Origin: Paramacrobiotus metropolitanus
Taxonomy: Eukaryota > Tardigrada > Eutardigrada > Parachela > Macrobiotidae
Assembly (NCBI RefSeq): GCF_019649055.1
Contig: NW_026570227.1
Span: forward strand, 1,922,001-1,986,000
Direction of reading: 5' to 3'
Length of the DNA: 64,000 nucleotides
Shown: positions 8,127 to 19,100 of the stretch, in pieces
Layout of the letters: the number at the start of each line of letters is the position of its first letter
Numbering within the stretch: the first letter of the stretch is position 1
The notes under the pieces: model-generated
Databases searched by the model: none
What the model saw: the letters and a program-made list of their open reading frames with translations, nothing else
What the model was told of the DNA's origin: nothing
Made by a program: the position numbers and the translations under genes

Positions 8127-11100
8127 ATGGCTACCACTGGTAATACGGATGGTACTAGTACGAGTACCGTTGTCCGTACGTCAGTGACGCAGACCAGGCA
8201 GGATGTGGCCGGAGAAGAAGCGGATTCTACCGGATTGCCCCGCCTGGCGAAGTTCGATCCAGAGGTCATCAAACTGGAGACCTGGCGGATCCAGTTTGAC
8301 AGTCACCTGTCCTCCCATGGGATGGCTACGGACAGGAAGAAGCCGCTACTACTGGGATCGTTGGCTCCTAAGGCAATGGAGATGCTAGCCTCCATGTGCC
8401 GTCCGAAGGATCCTGGCGCGTTCACCTTCGACGAGCTGTACAGTAAGCTCAAGGTCGCTTATAGTAAGCGTACGAACGTGCGAGTCGAACGAGCAAATTT
8501 TTTCAGCATTAAGCAGCAGGTAGGTCAGACGCTGTTAGATTTCAGCAATAGCCTCAGGAATCAAGCAGTTAAATGCGATTTTCCAGATACATTTGTTGAC
8601 GACCAGCTTTGTGCTGCGTTCATGTCAGGTGTAGCGAGCGAGACGACGCGTAGATACCTGTACTCATTGCCAGTCTCCTCAGTGGAGAAGTTCGATACGC
8701 TGTACGAAGAAGCCGATAAGTACGAGCAGAGTCGTGCAGATGCAAAGCAATCAGGGTCTAAGTCACAGTCGCCAGATGTATCCGCGATAAAGCGCGGAGG
8801 TTTTCATGGGCGTGGCCGAGGTCGTTTTAAAGGTCGCGGTGGTAACAATAATGTTGGTCGTAAATCAGCATGTTTTGGCTGTGGTTCTACCAGTCATTTA
8901 AAGCCAGATTGTCCACACAAGAATGCAAAGTGCTATAACTGTGGAAAGACAGGGCATACTGCCAAGGTGTGTAAGGCACCGAAGAAGGAAGGCAGAGATC
9001 AGAGAAGGACTAACTATGTCAGAACTCAGGAGTACGATGTACTGAGGACAGGTCCAGTGACGCCCACGTCAATATTTGTACCGTTAACGATGAACGGTAA
9101 GAATGTGTCAATGGAGTTAGACACAGGATCGTCAGTGACAATCATGAGTAAGCTGACATGGCGCAAGATTGGAGCGCCGAAGTTGAGAAAGGCAGATGAA
9201 GTACTGCACAGTTTTACTGGTCATCAGATACAGCTAATGGGTACTGTCGAGGTACAGGTACATTATAGAGGCGTAATGAAAACGCTGAAGGCGCTAGTGA
9301 CAGAGCGTGGTTGTAGCATAATTGGCCGTGACTGGATATCTCAGTTAGAGCTTAATGCGTTGAGTTTGAAGCAGTTGCAGCAAGGTAACGTCTGCACAGT
9401 AACTGAGAAGCTGAAGTTGGCGCATGTGCTACAGAAGCATAAGGCTGTATTCCGAGATGAGCTCGGGTGTTGCAAGAATTTTAAGGCGCATCTGTATCTC
9501 AAGGAGAATGCGAGGCCAGTGTTTTGTAAAGCCAGACCCGTGCCGTTTGCTTTGAAGGAAGAAGTTGAAGAAGATATTGACCGGTTAGTCAGTATAGGTG
9601 TACTAACACCCGTTGATCATGCCGAATGGGCAGCGCCGACTGTTTACATAAAGAAACCGAAGAAGAAGGTCAGGATATGTTCTGATTTGAGCACCGGTCT
9701 GAATGATGCACTTGATGTGCACAAGTATCCGCTACCGCACCCAGATGAGCTTTTTGCCAAATTAAATGGCGGTGTAGTGTTCTGCAAGATTGATCTGAGA
9801 GAAGCTTATAATCAGATCCCAGTTGACGACGAGAGATCGAAGCTGCTGGTTATTAATACCCATAAGGGTTTGTTTAAATACAACCGACTGCCGTTCGGGG
9901 TGGCCAGTGCGCCTAGTATATTTCAGCAGCTCATTGAAAGTATCTTGCAAGGGTGTGAAGATGTAGCAATATATCTGGATGATATTATTGTAAAAGGGCG
10001 CAACAGAGAAGAGTGCCTACGAAAGTTAGATATGGTACTGGAGAAACTTGAGCAAGCTGGCTTAACGGTCAAGAAAGAGAAATGTGAGTTTCTGGTTGAT
10101 TCAGTTGAGTACTTGGGATTCATCATTGATAAAGCTGGCAGACGTATTTCGAGTGAGAAAACGAAAGCTGTTGTTGAAATGCCAGCACCACAGGACGTAG
10201 GACAGTTACGTTCGTTCCTGGGTATGATCAACCATTATGCAAAGTTTCTGCCAAATTTGTCGAGCAGATGCAGTTGCTTTTATAAGCTACTCAAGCAGTC
10301 AGTGCAGTGGAAATGGGATTCAGGTTGTCAGAAAGAATTTGTGTCGCTAAAAGATGATTTGACGAAAGCGACTCAGTTAGTGCATTTCAACCCTGAATTG
10401 CCGTTAGTGTTGGCAGCTGATGCATCGAAGTATGGTATAGGTGCAGTGTTGAGCCACAGGATGCCTGACGGTAGTGATAAGCCGATAGCGCACATATCGA
10501 AGACGTTGACATCAGCTGAGCAGAATTACGGTCAAATTGAGAAAGAGGCTCTCGGTTTAGTATTTGGTGTAAAACGGTTTCACCAATATCTGTACGGTCG
10601 AGAGTTCGTCTTGTTAACTGACCATAAGCCGCTGGTTACGGTGTTCGGAAGCAAGAAAGGTGTGCCAGTAGTTACTGCAAACAGGCTGCAGCGGTGGGCC
10701 ATTGTGCTCATGGGTTACACATTCCGAATCGAGTACCGTAGAACGTCAGATTTTGGTCAGGCAGATGGTCTCAGTAGACTACCGATTAAGTCATCAGATT
10801 TGTTTGACGAAGAAGATTTGGGCAAGACAGAAGTGGTCAATTTGGTAGAAAGTGAGATTCTGTCTAGTATGCCAGTATCAGCTGATGTGATTCGTGCGGC
10901 TAGTCTAAAGGACAGCGAGATTGAACGAGTCAAGCAGTTTCATTTAAACGGATGGCCAAACAAGGTTCCGACAGAGTTAGTGGCGTACAGTCGCCGGAAG
11001 AACGCATATTCAATATGCGATGGTTGTTTGTTGTGGAATAACCGAGTAGTTATCCCCAGTTCGTTACGTGCACAGATACTCAAGTACTTACACAGTACGC

Positions 11101-12524
11101 ATACAGGCGTAGTAAAGATGAAAGCGGAAGCGAGAAGCCACGTTTGGTGGCCTGGTATTGACGAAGCGGTAGAGAAAGTAGCCGGGGAATGTGAGATCTG
11201 TTCGATGTTAGCGAAAGATCCGAGAAAGGTACCGTTACAGCAGTGGCCGGTCCCACAGGGCCCGTGGCATCGGTTACACATAGATTTTGCGGGACCGTTC
11301 AAAGGTCGCATGATACTTGTAATAGTCGACGCATTCTCGAAGTGGCTAGAAGCGTTTGAGGTCAAGAGAGCCGATACCAGTAATGTGATTTCCATCATGG
11401 AAAGTCTGTTTGCGCGATATGGACTGTGTACTGACATCGTCAGTGATAACGGACGTCAGTTCACGTCGGAACAGTTTCAACAGTTTTGTACTGAAAGAGG
11501 GATTAAGCATATGACTATAGCCCCGGGACACCCGCAGTCCAATGGGCAAGCCGAGCGCTACGTTGATGTAGTGAAGAAGGGCATCGAAAAGGGCATGCAT
11601 TCCGGGAAAACGTTTGCCGATGCGCTGCGAGAGTTCCTCAGTCGTTTTCGTACTGTACCAAATGGTACTACAGGAAAGGCTCCGTGCGAGTTGTTTTTGA
11701 ATCGAAAGGTCAGGACAATATTAGACCTGGTTCATCCTGTAGCGCAGGTGCATGAGAAGGCCCGAGACAGGCAGAAGCGCAATTTTGATAAGCGCACTAA
11801 GGCGCGCGTGTTCACAACGGGACAATTGGTCCAAGTAAACGACTTCCGGTTGAACAGTGCTGATAAGTGGGCTGCAGGGCAGCTGGTAAAACCCATCGGT
11901 AAAACGATGTGGGAAGTTAAAGTAAACGGTCAAGTGTGGCGAAGGCATGCTAACCAGATGCTACCACGCTATTGGTTGACCGCCGAAGAGCACGCAGAGT
12001 CGCAGATGGCGGCGAGTGCACAGCGAACAAAGCCCGTCCCGATGCTACAACCGGTAGAGGTTGCGACGCAGCGCGAGCGTAAGGCGTCAGAGGCGCGACG
12101 CCTTGAGGCTGCGCCAAAGGTGCGACGTGAACCCGCGGCACCAGTTGAAGAAGCGCGACGCCTTGAGGCTGCGCTTGAGGCGCGACGCCTTGAGGCTGCG
12201 CTTGAGGCGCGACGTGATACTGTGGCGCCAAAACCAGATCAAGTAAGTATGCAGGCTGCACCGCAGCCTGTGCCCCCTCTTGTTGTTGCAGGTCCAGACC
12301 GTGGACCACCACCCCCAGGGAAGGCGGAAGTCGTGGCTCCCAAGGCCGAAACGAAACCTCCGAAGAAGCCATCGGAGAAGGCTGCTGCGAAGCCACCGAA
12401 AGTTCCGAAGGCTCCGATTCCGGAAGCAGAACTCCGCCGAAGCGATCGGACAAGGAAAATGCCGGATTACCTCCTCAAGGATTATGTGATGAAAAAGATT
12501 TTTGTAGAATTTCCGCCGATTTAA
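8127..12524 (+). CDS. Gag-Pol polyprotein of the Ty3/gypsy element
   Basis: One frame of 1,465 codons. Order of domains: capsid-like Gag; two CCHC zinc knuckles at residues 249-262 (C-F-G-C...) and 269-282 (C-Y-N-C-G...); aspartic protease with D-T-G-S-S at 332; reverse transcriptase with Y-L-D-D at 616-619; RNase H starting near D765; integrase with an H2C2 zinc finger (about 987-1022) and a D1053/D1107/E1143 triad whose last spacing is the canonical 35. The C-terminal 180 residues are Ala/Pro/Arg-rich with repeats of A-R-R-L-E-A-A. The order PR-RT-RH-IN places it in Ty3/gypsy, and its sequence style recalls Mag/K02A2.6-like elements. Gag and Pol share one frame without a frameshift, so the Gag:Pol ratio must be set by processing. 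All catalytic residues appear intact. Confidence 0.95.
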   Translation: MATTGNTDGTSTSTVVRTSVTQTRQDVAGEEADSTGLPRLAKFDPEVIKLETWRIQFDSHLSSHGMATDRKKPLLLGSLAPKAMEMLASMCRPKDPGAFTFDELYSKLKVAYSKRTNVRVERANFFSIKQQVGQTLLDFSNSLRNQAVKCDFPDTFVDDQLCAAFMSGVASETTRRYLYSLPVSSVEKFDTLYEEADKYEQSRADAKQSGSKSQSPDVSAIKRGGFHGRGRGRFKGRGGNNNVGRKSACFGCGSTSHLKPDCPHKNAKCYNCGKTGHTAKVCKAPKKEGRDQRRTNYVRTQEYDVLRTGPVTPTSIFVPLTMNGKNVSMELDTGSSVTIMSKLTWRKIGAPKLRKADEVLHSFTGHQIQLMGTVEVQVHYRGVMKTLKALVTERGCSIIGRDWISQLELNALSLKQLQQGNVCTVTEKLKLAHVLQKHKAVFRDELGCCKNFKAHLYLKENARPVFCKARPVPFALKEEVEEDIDRLVSIGVLTPVDHAEWAAPTVYIKKPKKKVRICSDLSTGLNDALDVHKYPLPHPDELFAKLNGGVVFCKIDLREAYNQIPVDDERSKLLVINTHKGLFKYNRLPFGVASAPSIFQQLIESILQGCEDVAIYLDDIIVKGRNREECLRKLDMVLEKLEQAGLTVKKEKCEFLVDSVEYLGFIIDKAGRRISSEKTKAVVEMPAPQDVGQLRSFLGMINHYAKFLPNLSSRCSCFYKLLKQSVQWKWDSGCQKEFVSLKDDLTKATQLVHFNPELPLVLAADASKYGIGAVLSHRMPDGSDKPIAHISKTLTSAEQNYGQIEKEALGLVFGVKRFHQYLYGREFVLLTDHKPLVTVFGSKKGVPVVTANRLQRWAIVLMGYTFRIEYRRTSDFGQADGLSRLPIKSSDLFDEEDLGKTEVVNLVESEILSSMPVSADVIRAASLKDSEIERVKQFHLNGWPNKVPTELVAYSRRKNAYSICDGCLLWNNRVVIPSSLRAQILKYLHSTHTGVVKMKAEARSHVWWPGIDEAVEKVAGECEICSMLAKDPRKVPLQQWPVPQGPWHRLHIDFAGPFKGRMILVIVDAFSKWLEAFEVKRADTSNVISIMESLFARYGLCTDIVSDNGRQFTSEQFQQFCTERGIKHMTIAPGHPQSNGQAERYVDVVKKGIEKGMHSGKTFADALREFLSRFRTVPNGTTGKAPCELFLNRKVRTILDLVHPVAQVHEKARDRQKRNFDKRTKARVFTTGQLVQVNDFRLNSADKWAAGQLVKPIGKTMWEVKVNGQVWRRHANQMLPRYWLTAEEHAESQMAASAQRTKPVPMLQPVEVATQRERKASEARRLEAAPKVRREPAAPVEEARRLEAALEARRLEAALEARRDTVAPKPDQVSMQAAPQPVPPLVVAGPDRGPPPPGKAEVVAPKAETKPPKKPSEKAAAKPPKVPKAPIPEAELRRSDRTRKMPDYLLKDYVMKKIFVEFPPI

Positions 12525-12573
12525 AATTGTTATTTATTCCTGTTTTATTCAGTCCGTGTGTTTTTATCTTATT

Positions 12574-12582
12574 GTGGGGGAG
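12574..12582 (+). other. Polypurine tract
   Basis: GTGGGGGAG directly abuts the 3' LTR, the usual position for priming plus-strand DNA synthesis. Confidence 0.6.
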
Positions 12583-12742
12583 TGTAGTGTATGTAATATT
12601 AAGTACTGTAGTACTTAATATGTGCTTAGCAACGTTGCAGTAGTTGTGAGTTTACCTTCATGTTTTCTTATGTTTACGTATTCATTCTATCATCAGCCAA
12701 GCTGTCGTTCACATCTAATAAATACATATTAGATACTTCACA
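12583..12742 (+). repeat. 3' LTR
   Basis: 160 bp with no difference from the 5' LTR that I can find. It is followed by GCATT, the right target duplication. Confidence 0.95.
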
Positions 12743-12930
12743 GCATTCATGAGGAGTGACCACTGAAGCTCCGTTTCGTTAGAGGCAACGATGTTAAAGG
12801 ACAAAAATGTAATTGTAATCAGCCTGATTCAGCGTCAAGTTACAGATAGAGCAGCAGAGAGACAAAGGCAATCAAGGTCTTCCATTCAAAAGACTGCGCT
12901 ACACTCAGGCCATATGCATTTACCCTAGAC
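12743..12930 (+). repeat. Right-flank segment, copy 1
   Basis: 188 bp from GCATTCATGAGGAGTGACC to ACCCTAGAC. The same sequence follows the lone LTR at 21648-21835, and 117 bp of it recur at 12986-13102. It is the host DNA to the right of the original insertion site. Confidence 0.9.
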
Positions 12931-12985
12931 TGTGAAGTATCTAATATGTATTTATTAGATGTGAACGACAGCTTGGCTGATGATA
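12931..12985 (-). repeat. Inverted 55-bp LTR 3' end fragment
   Basis: TGTGAAGTATCTAATATGTA... is the reverse complement of the last 55 bp of the LTR. It interrupts the right-flank segment at ACCCTAGAC, a point where the 21.8-kb copy runs on uninterrupted. Confidence 0.9.
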
Positions 12986-13102
12986 CAACGATGTTAAAGG
13001 ACAAAAATGTAATTGTAATCAGCCTGATTCAGCGTCAAGTTACAGATAGAGCAGCAGAGAGACAAAGGCAATCAAGGTCTTCCATTCAAAAGACTGCGCT
13101 AC
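12986..13102 (+). repeat. Right-flank segment, partial copy 2
   Basis: 117 bp matching 12786-12902, from CAACGATGTTAAAGG to CTGCGCTAC, then joined abruptly to a truncated satellite unit. It marks the left breakpoint of the array. Confidence 0.9.
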
Positions 13103-13106
13103 GCTA

Positions 13107-16100
13107 CCGAATTCGTTCACCCATTCGCCGTAATTGCATTTGTAGTGTATGTAATATTAAGTACTCCCTGCTGATGCCATCATGTCTGGGCAGGCGTCCG
13201 TCTGATCGTTTGCACCGCATTCCATGTCTCCCGAATTCGTTCACCCATTCGCCGTAATTGCATTTGTAGTGTATGTAATATTAAGTACTCCTGCTGATGC
13301 CATCATGTCTGGGCAGGCGTCCGTCTGATCGTTTGCACCGCATTCCATGTCTCCCGAATTCGTTCACCCATTCGCCGTAATTGCATTTGTAGTGTATGTA
13401 ATATTAAGTACTCCCTGCTGATGCCATCATGTCTGGGCAGGCGTCCGTCTGATCGTTTGCACCGCATTCCATGTCTCCCGAATTCGTTCACCCATTCGCC
13501 GTAATTGCATTTGTAGTGTATGTAATATTAAGTACTCCCTGCTGATGCCATCATGTCTGGGCAGGCGTCCGTCTGATCGTTTGCACCGCATTCCATGTCT
13601 CCCGAATTCGTTCACCCATTCGCCGTAATTGCATTTGTAGTGTATGTAATATTAAGTACTCCCTGCTGATGCCATCATGTCTGGGCAGGCGTCCGTCTGA
13701 TCGTTTGCACCGCATTCCATGTCTCCCGAATTCGTTCACCCATTCGCCGTAATTGCATTTGTAGTGTATGTAATATTAAGTACTCCTGCTGATGCCATCA
13801 TGTCTGGGCAGGCGTCCGTCTGATCGTTTGCACCGCATTCCATGTCTCCCGAATTCGTTCACCCATTCGCCGTAATTGCATTTGTAGTGTATGTAATATT
13901 AAGTACTCCTGCTGATGCCATCATGTCTGGGCAGGCGTCCGTCTGATCGTTTGCACCGCATTCCATGTCTCCCGAATTCGTTCACCCATTCGCCGTAATT
14001 GCATTTGTAGTGTATGTAATATTAAGTACTCCCTGCTGATGCCATCATGTCTGGGCAGGCGTCCGTCTGATCGTTTGCACCGCATTCCATGTCTCCCGAA
14101 TTCGTTCACCCATTCGCCGTAATTGCATTTGTAGTGTATGTAATATTAAGTACTCCTGCTGATGCCATCATGTCTGGGCAGGCGTCCGTCTGATCGTTTG
14201 CACCGCATTCCATGTCTCCCGAATTCGTTCACCCATTCGCCGTAATTGCATTTGTAGTGTATGTAATATTAAGTACTCCCTGCTGATGCCATCATGTCTG
14301 GGCAGGCGTCCGTCTGATCGTTTGCACCGCATTCCATGTCTCCCGAATTCGTTCACCCATTCGCCGTAATTGCATTTGTAGTGTATGTAATATTAAGTAC
14401 TCCTGCTGATGCCATCATGTCTGGGCAGGCGTCCGTCTGATCGTTTGCACCGCATTCCATGTCTCCCGAATTCGTTCACCCATTCGCCGTAATTGCATTT
14501 GTAGTGTATGTAATATTAAGTACTCCCTGCTGATGCCATCATGTCTGGGCAGGCGTCCGTCTGATCGTTTGCACCGCATTCCATGTCTCCCGAATTCGTT
14601 CACCCATTCGCCGTAATTGCATTTGTAGTGTATGTAATATTAAGTACTCCCTGCTGATGCCATCATGTCTGGGCAGGCGTCCGTCTGATCGTTTGCACCG
14701 CATTCCATGTCTCCCGAATTCGTTCACCCATTCGCCGTAATTGCATTTGTAGTGTATGTAATATTAAGTACTCCTGCTGATGCCATCATGTCTGGGCAGG
14801 CGTCCGTCTGATCGTTTGCACCGCATTCCATGTCTCCCGAATTCGTTCACCCATTCGCCGTAATTGCATTTGTAGTGTATGTAATATTAAGTACTCCCTG
14901 CTGATGCCATCATGTCTGGGCAGGCGTCCGTCTGATCGTTTGCACCGCATTCCATGTCTCCCGAATTCGTTCACCCATTCGCCGTAATTGCATTTGTAGT
15001 GTATGTAATATTAAGTACTCCTGCTGATGCCATCATGTCTGGGCAGGCGTCCGTCTGATCGTTTGCACCGCATTCCATGTCTCCCGAATTCGTTCACCCA
15101 TTCGCCGTAATTGCATTTGTAGTGTATGTAATATTAAGTACTCCTGCTGATGCCATCATGTCTGGGCAGGCGTCCGTCTGATCGTTTGCACCGCATTCCA
15201 TGTCTCCCGAATTCGTTCACCCATTCGCCGTAATTGCATTTGTAGTGTATGTAATATTAAGTACTCCCTGCTGATGCCATCATGTCTGGGCAGGCGTCCG
15301 TCTGATCGTTTGCACCGCATTCCATGTCTCCCGAATTCGTTCACCCATTCGCCGTAATTGCATTTGTAGTGTATGTAATATTAAGTACTCCTGCTGATGC
15401 CATCATGTCTGGGCAGGCGTCCGTCTGATCGTTTGCACCGCATTCCATGTCTCCCGAATTCGTTCACCCATTCGCCGTAATTGCATTTGTAGTGTATGTA
15501 ATATTAAGTACTCCCTGCTGATGCCATCATGTCTGGGCAGGCGTCCGTCTGATCGTTTGCACCGCATTCCATGTCTCCCGAATTCGTTCACCCATTCGCC
15601 GTAATTGCATTTGTAGTGTATGTAATATTAAGTACTCCCTGCTGATGCCATCATGTCTGGGCAGGCGTCCGTCTGATCGTTTGCACCGCATTCCATGTCT
15701 CCCGAATTCGTTCACCCATTCGCCGTAATTGCATTTGTAGTGTATGTAATATTAAGTACTCCCTGCTGATGCCATCATGTCTGGGCAGGCGTCCGTCTGA
15801 TCGTTTGCACCGCATTCCATGTCTCCCGAATTCGTTCACCCATTCGCCGTAATTGCATTTGTAGTGTATGTAATATTAAGTACTCCTGCTGATGCCATCA
15901 TGTCTGGGCAGGCGTCCGTCTGATCGTTTGCACCGCATTCCATGTCTCCCGAATTCGTTCACCCATTCGCCGTAATTGCATTTGTAGTGTATGTAATATT
16001 AAGTACTCCCTGCTGATGCCATCATGTCTGGGCAGGCGTCCGTCTGATCGTTTGCACCGCATTCCATGTCTCCCGAATTCGTTCACCCATTCGCCGTAAT

Positions 16101-19100
16101 TGCATTTGTAGTGTATGTAATATTAAGTACTCCTGCTGATGCCATCATGTCTGGGCAGGCGTCCGTCTGATCGTTTGCACCGCATTCCATGTCTCCCGAA
16201 TTCGTTCACCCATTCGCCGTAATTGCATTTGTAGTGTATGTAATATTAAGTACTCCTGCTGATGCCATCATGTCTGGGCAGGCGTCCGTCTGATCGTTTG
16301 CACCGCATTCCATGTCTCCCGAATTCGTTCACCCATTCGCCGTAATTGCATTTGTAGTGTATGTAATATTAAGTACTCCTGCTGATGCCATCATGTCTGG
16401 GCAGGCGTCCGTCTGATCGTTTGCACCGCATTCCATGTCTCCCGAATTCGTTCACCCATTCGCCGTAATTGCATTTGTAGTGTATGTAATATTAAGTACT
16501 CCCTGCTGATGCCATCATGTCTGGGCAGGCGTCCGTCTGATCGTTTGCACCGCATTCCATGTCTCCCGAATTCGTTCACCCATTCGCCGTAATTGCATTT
16601 GTAGTGTATGTAATATTAAGTACTCCCTGCTGATGCCATCATGTCTGGGCAGGCGTCCGTCTGATCGTTTGCACCGCATTCCATGTCTCCCGAATTCGTT
16701 CACCCATTCGCCGTAATTGCATTTGTAGTGTATGTAATATTAAGTACTCCTGCTGATGCCATCATGTCTGGGCAGGCGTCCGTCTGATCGTTTGCACCGC
16801 ATTCCATGTCTCCCGAATTCGTTCACCCATTCGCCGTAATTGCATTTGTAGTGTATGTAATATTAAGTACTCCTGCTGATGCCATCATGTCTGGGCAGGC
16901 GTCCGTCTGATCGTTTGCACCGCATTCCATGTCTCCCGAATTCGTTCACCCATTCGCCGTAATTGCATTTGTAGTGTATGTAATATTAAGTACTCCTGCT
17001 GATGCCATCATGTCTGGGCAGGCGTCCGTCTGATCGTTTGCACCGCATTCCATGTCTCCCGAATTCGTTCACCCATTCGCCGTAATTGCATTTGTAGTGT
17101 ATGTAATATTAAGTACTCCTGCTGATGCCATCATGTCTGGGCAGGCGTCCGTCTGATCGTTTGCACCGCATTCCATGTCTCCCGAATTCGTTCACCCATT
17201 CGCCGTAATTGCATTTGTAGTGTATGTAATATTAAGTACTCCTGCTGATGCCATCATGTCTGGGCAGGCGTCCGTCTGATCGTTTGCACCGCATTCCATG
17301 TCTCCCGAATTCGTTCACCCATTCGCCGTAATTGCATTTGTAGTGTATGTAATATTAAGTACTCCCTGCTGATGCCATCATGTCTGGGCAGGCGTCCGTC
17401 TGATCGTTTGCACCGCATTCCATGTCTCCCGAATTCGTTCACCCATTCGCCGTAATTGCATTTGTAGTGTATGTAATATTAAGTACTCCCTGCTGATGCC
17501 ATCATGTCTGGGCAGGCGTCCGTCTGATCGTTTGCACCGCATTCCATGTCTCCCGAATTCGTTCACCCATTCGCCGTAATTGCATTTGTAGTGTATGTAA
17601 TATTAAGTACTCCCTGCTGATGCCATCATGTCTGGGCAGGCGTCCGTCTGATCGTTTGCACCGCATTCCATGTCTCCCGAATTCGTTCACCCATTCGCCG
17701 TAATTGCATTTGTAGTGTATGTAATATTAAGTACTCCCTGCTGATGCCATCATGTCTGGGCAGGCGTCCGTCTGATCGTTTGCACCGCATTCCATGTCTC
17801 CCGAATTCGTTCACCCATTCGCCGTAATTGCATTTGTAGTGTATGTAATATTAAGTACTCCCTGCTGATGCCATCATGTCTGGGCAGGCGTCCGTCTGAT
17901 CGTTTGCACCGCATTCCATGTCTCCCGAATTCGTTCACCCATTCGCCGTAATTGCATTTGTAGTGTATGTAATATTAAGTACTCCTGCTGATGCCATCAT
18001 GTCTGGGCAGGCGTCCGTCTGATCGTTTGCACCGCATTCCATGTCTCCCGAATTCGTTCACCCATTCGCCGTAATTGCATTTGTAGTGTATGTAATATTA
18101 AGTACTCCTGCTGATGCCATCATGTCTGGGCAGGCGTCCGTCTGATCGTTTGCACCGCATTCCATGTCTCCCGAATTCGTTCACCCATTCGCCGTAATTG
18201 CATTTGTAGTGTATGTAATATTAAGTACTCCTGCTGATGCCATCATGTCTGGGCAGGCGTCCGTCTGATCGTTTGCACCGCATTCCATGTCTCCCGAATT
18301 CGTTCACCCATTCGCCGTAATTGCATTTGTAGTGTATGTAATATTAAGTACTCCTGCTGATGCCATCATGTCTGGGCAGGCGTCCGTCTGATCGTTTGCA
18401 CCGCATTCCATGTCTCCCGAATTCGTTCACCCATTCGCCGTAATTGCATTTGTAGTGTATGTAATATTAAGTACTCCTGCTGATGCCATCATGTCTGGGC
18501 AGGCGTCCGTCTGATCGTTTGCACCGCATTCCATGTCTCCCGAATTCGTTCACCCATTCGCCGTAATTGCATTTGTAGTGTATGTAATATTAAGTACTCC
18601 TGCTGATGCCATCATGTCTGGGCAGGCGTCCGTCTGATCGTTTGCACCGCATTCCATGTCTCCCGAATTCGTTCACCCATTCGCCGTAATTGCATTTGTA
18701 GTGTATGTAATATTAAGTACTCCCTGCTGATGCCATCATGTCTGGGCAGGCGTCCGTCTGATCGTTTGCACCGCATTCCATGTCTCCCGAATTCGTTCAC
18801 CCATTCGCCGTAATTGCATTTGTAGTGTATGTAATATTAAGTACTCCCTGCTGATGCCATCATGTCTGGGCAGGCGTCCGTCTGATCGTTTGCACCGCAT
18901 TCCATGTCTCCCGAATTCGTTCACCCATTCGCCGTAATTGCATTTGTAGTGTATGTAATATTAAGTACTCCTGCTGATGCCATCATGTCTGGGCAGGCGT
19001 CCGTCTGATCGTTTGCACCGCATTCCATGTCTCCCGAATTCGTTCACCCATTCGCCGTAATTGCATTTGTAGTGTATGTAATATTAAGTACTCCTGCTGA

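Larger units (their letters stand above)
7919..12742 (+). mobile_element. Complete Ty3/gypsy-type LTR retrotransposon
   Basis: 4,824-bp element: two 160-bp LTRs (7919-8078 and 12583-12742) that look identical base for base, TG..CA ends, and a 5-bp target duplication GCATT (7914-7918 and 12743-12747). A primer-binding site follows the 5' LTR, one long open gag-pol frame fills the middle, and a purine tract (GTGGGGGAG, 12574-12582) precedes the 3' LTR. Identical LTRs and an unbroken frame indicate a very recent insertion and possibly a still mobile element. No envelope-like frame is present. Confidence 0.95.
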
